Of a stretch of DNA of 64,000 bases, positions 63,201 through 64,000 are shown piece by piece. Position 1 is the stretch's first letter, and each line of letters opens with the position of its first letter. Below the pieces are notes generated by a model, which did not search any database, had not been told where the DNA came from, and saw only the letters and a program-made list of their open reading frames with translations. The position numbers and the translations under genes are program-made. The DNA lies in NCBI GenBank assembly GCA_016806645.1, contig JACSYO010002129.1, positions 1,960,001 through 2,024,000 on the forward strand, written 5' to 3'. This DNA is from Ophiodon elongatus. Taxonomy: Eukaryota > Chordata > Actinopteri > Perciformes > Hexagrammidae.

Positions 63201-64000
63201 TCTCCCACCTGAGGAAAACCTCTTCCATAGTGGTTACTGAAGCTCCGTAGCTGGCGATGCCCAGCTCCTCTCTGTTCATCTCCAGCTCAGCAAACAGCAG
63301 CTCAAACCTGAGTGCAAACACAAAGTGGACACACACATGACACACTACACTCACAGTGAGACAAATATATATATATATATAAAACAATGTGAGCTATTGA
63401 TGAGTGTAAAGCTGACTTAAGTTCCGCCTATAAATCTCATCATAGAACAGTAACTCGTGTCACTGTGGAGTCAAAGTCCAAATTGTGGGGAGAAAAATAT
63501 TGATTTTCAGTATTTAACAACTACATAAAACAAAGCAAACAGGAGATAAGGCTATAAAAGGGTAAAAAAAAAAAAAAAAGAAAGGAAAGAGAAATCGAAA
63601 GGTTGTAGTAAAGTAAGAGATGGATTTTCTTTTGTATATTTCCCACACTGATTCCAGTTTTTGTGTATTGCTCTAATGAAAAAAAAAGAAAAAGAAAGCG
63701 TTTGATGCACAGATTCAAAGGGAGAAAAAGTCAAATGGTTATTAGCTGTAGTTATTATAGTCATATGCCCAGAGTTAGTGCAGGTTGGCCCCTTTCACAG
63801 ACGTTGTCATTTAGTCACTATGTTCAGCAGGTGTGATTTTGGGTCTTTCTACCCTTTAGGCCACTTCACACTTTCCACTGTGTTAATGTGAATATGAACA
63901 AAGATGCGACTGACTCACTTGCTGGTGCTTTCTTTGGGCAGGATATAAGAGAGCTCAGCCCCCGCGCTGCTCTCCAGTGTGGCATTCGGAACATACATGT
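54280..64000 (-). CDS. abca3: ATP-binding cassette transporter A3, C-terminal half (N-terminal half beyond right edge)
   Basis: Exons: 63919-64000 (runs off), 63209-63307, 61864-62062, 61465-61771, 61108-61381, 60431-60635, 60072-60291, 59473-59631, 58681-58853, 57230-57364, 56896-57090, 56580-56767, 56282-56452, 55235-55431, 54838-54911, 54280-54411. They join in frame to about 935 residues and a TAA. In order they encode: the end of the first nucleotide-binding domain region (TTMEEVFLR, then SSLDIQAIQLPALQYQHERR); the second transmembrane domain with a large loop and about six helices (for example LLLLLLYGWAVVPLMYLLSF); then the second NBD with Walker A GFNGAGKTTT, Q-loop GYCPQ, signature SGGNKRKLS, Walker B VIFLDEPSTG and H-loop TSHS. 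The C-terminus reads SQISLEQVFLSF. This follows recalled human ABCA3, which loads phospholipid into lamellar bodies. No damage was seen. Confidence 0.93.
55600..56262. repeat. diverged teleost interspersed repeats in an abca3 intron
   Basis: Two recalled repeat styles: CAGTGTTGCCAACTC with AATAAAGTCGCC at about 55600-55690, and the AAGTACTT / TTGAGTAAATGTACCACTG pattern at about 55760-56255. Both are old and lack coding capacity. Family names are not assigned with confidence. Confidence 0.5.
57665..57940. repeat. diverged widespread teleost repeat in an abca3 intron
   Basis: Begins GGCCTGCAACTAAATATCAT and contains ATTATTTTCTCGATAAATCA and AAAACTCAAAAGATATTCA. I recall this order from a repeat found very often in percomorph introns. 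There is no coding capacity. Confidence 0.5.
62070..63205. other. abca3 intron, no exon seen
   Basis: Lies between the exon ending at 62062 and the exon at 63209-63307. It holds a perfect small hairpin at 62741-62767 and nothing else recognised. Confidence 0.6.

Overview
The window looks like nuclear DNA of a percomorph-type teleost fish. The genes are split by GT-AG introns. There are fish-type repeats (a tRNA-headed SINE, a Tc1-like MITE, an APE-type LINE). The protein-coding exons read as rnps1, CYP2K-type cytochromes P450 and abca3. All gene calls rest on reading exons and recalled family sequences; no database search was run.

Layout. 1-2.1 kb: 5' half of rnps1 on the minus strand, running off the left edge. 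2.96-5.1 kb: a three-exon plus-strand gene, head to head with rnps1, encoding a helix-turn-helix plus coiled-coil protein I cannot name. 5.2-7.8 kb: intergenic DNA with an L1 relic. 7.9-50 kb: a minus-strand array of CYP2K-type genes, called here A (7862-13565), B (16227-22610), D (23802-26712), C (28843-35224), E (36416-39428) and F (41953-49950). The last codons of a seventh copy sit at the lip of a 100-N gap at 15677-15776. 50-54.3 kb: repeat-bearing intergenic DNA. 54.3-64 kb: the 3' half of abca3 on the minus strand, running off the right edge.

The array has the classic nine-exon CYP2 structure with conserved exon sizes (163, 150 or 156, 161, 180, 142, 185, 142). B+D and C+E form a tandem segmental duplication with a period of about 12.6 kb. 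The copy boundaries lie in or next to a long foldback (palindromic) repeat, and the assembly gap cuts the same repeat. A, B, C, E and F read through in frame. D carries a one-base insertion in exon 7 and is a probable recent pseudogene, or a consensus error. F carries a LINE of about 3.36 kb with a 12-bp target-site duplication in intron 7.

Functionally, the P450s are expected to be ER-anchored monooxygenases of xenobiotics and fatty acids. Rnps1 is a nuclear splicing and exon-junction factor, and Abca3 a lipid-transporting ABC protein. In human, RNPS1 and ABCA3 are neighbours, so the fish array sits between two genes of a conserved block. I found no new multi-gene system. The most notable points are the hidden copy at the gap, the foldback at the duplication joints, the single-base lesion in D, the split start codon of rnps1 and the unnamed helix-turn-helix gene.
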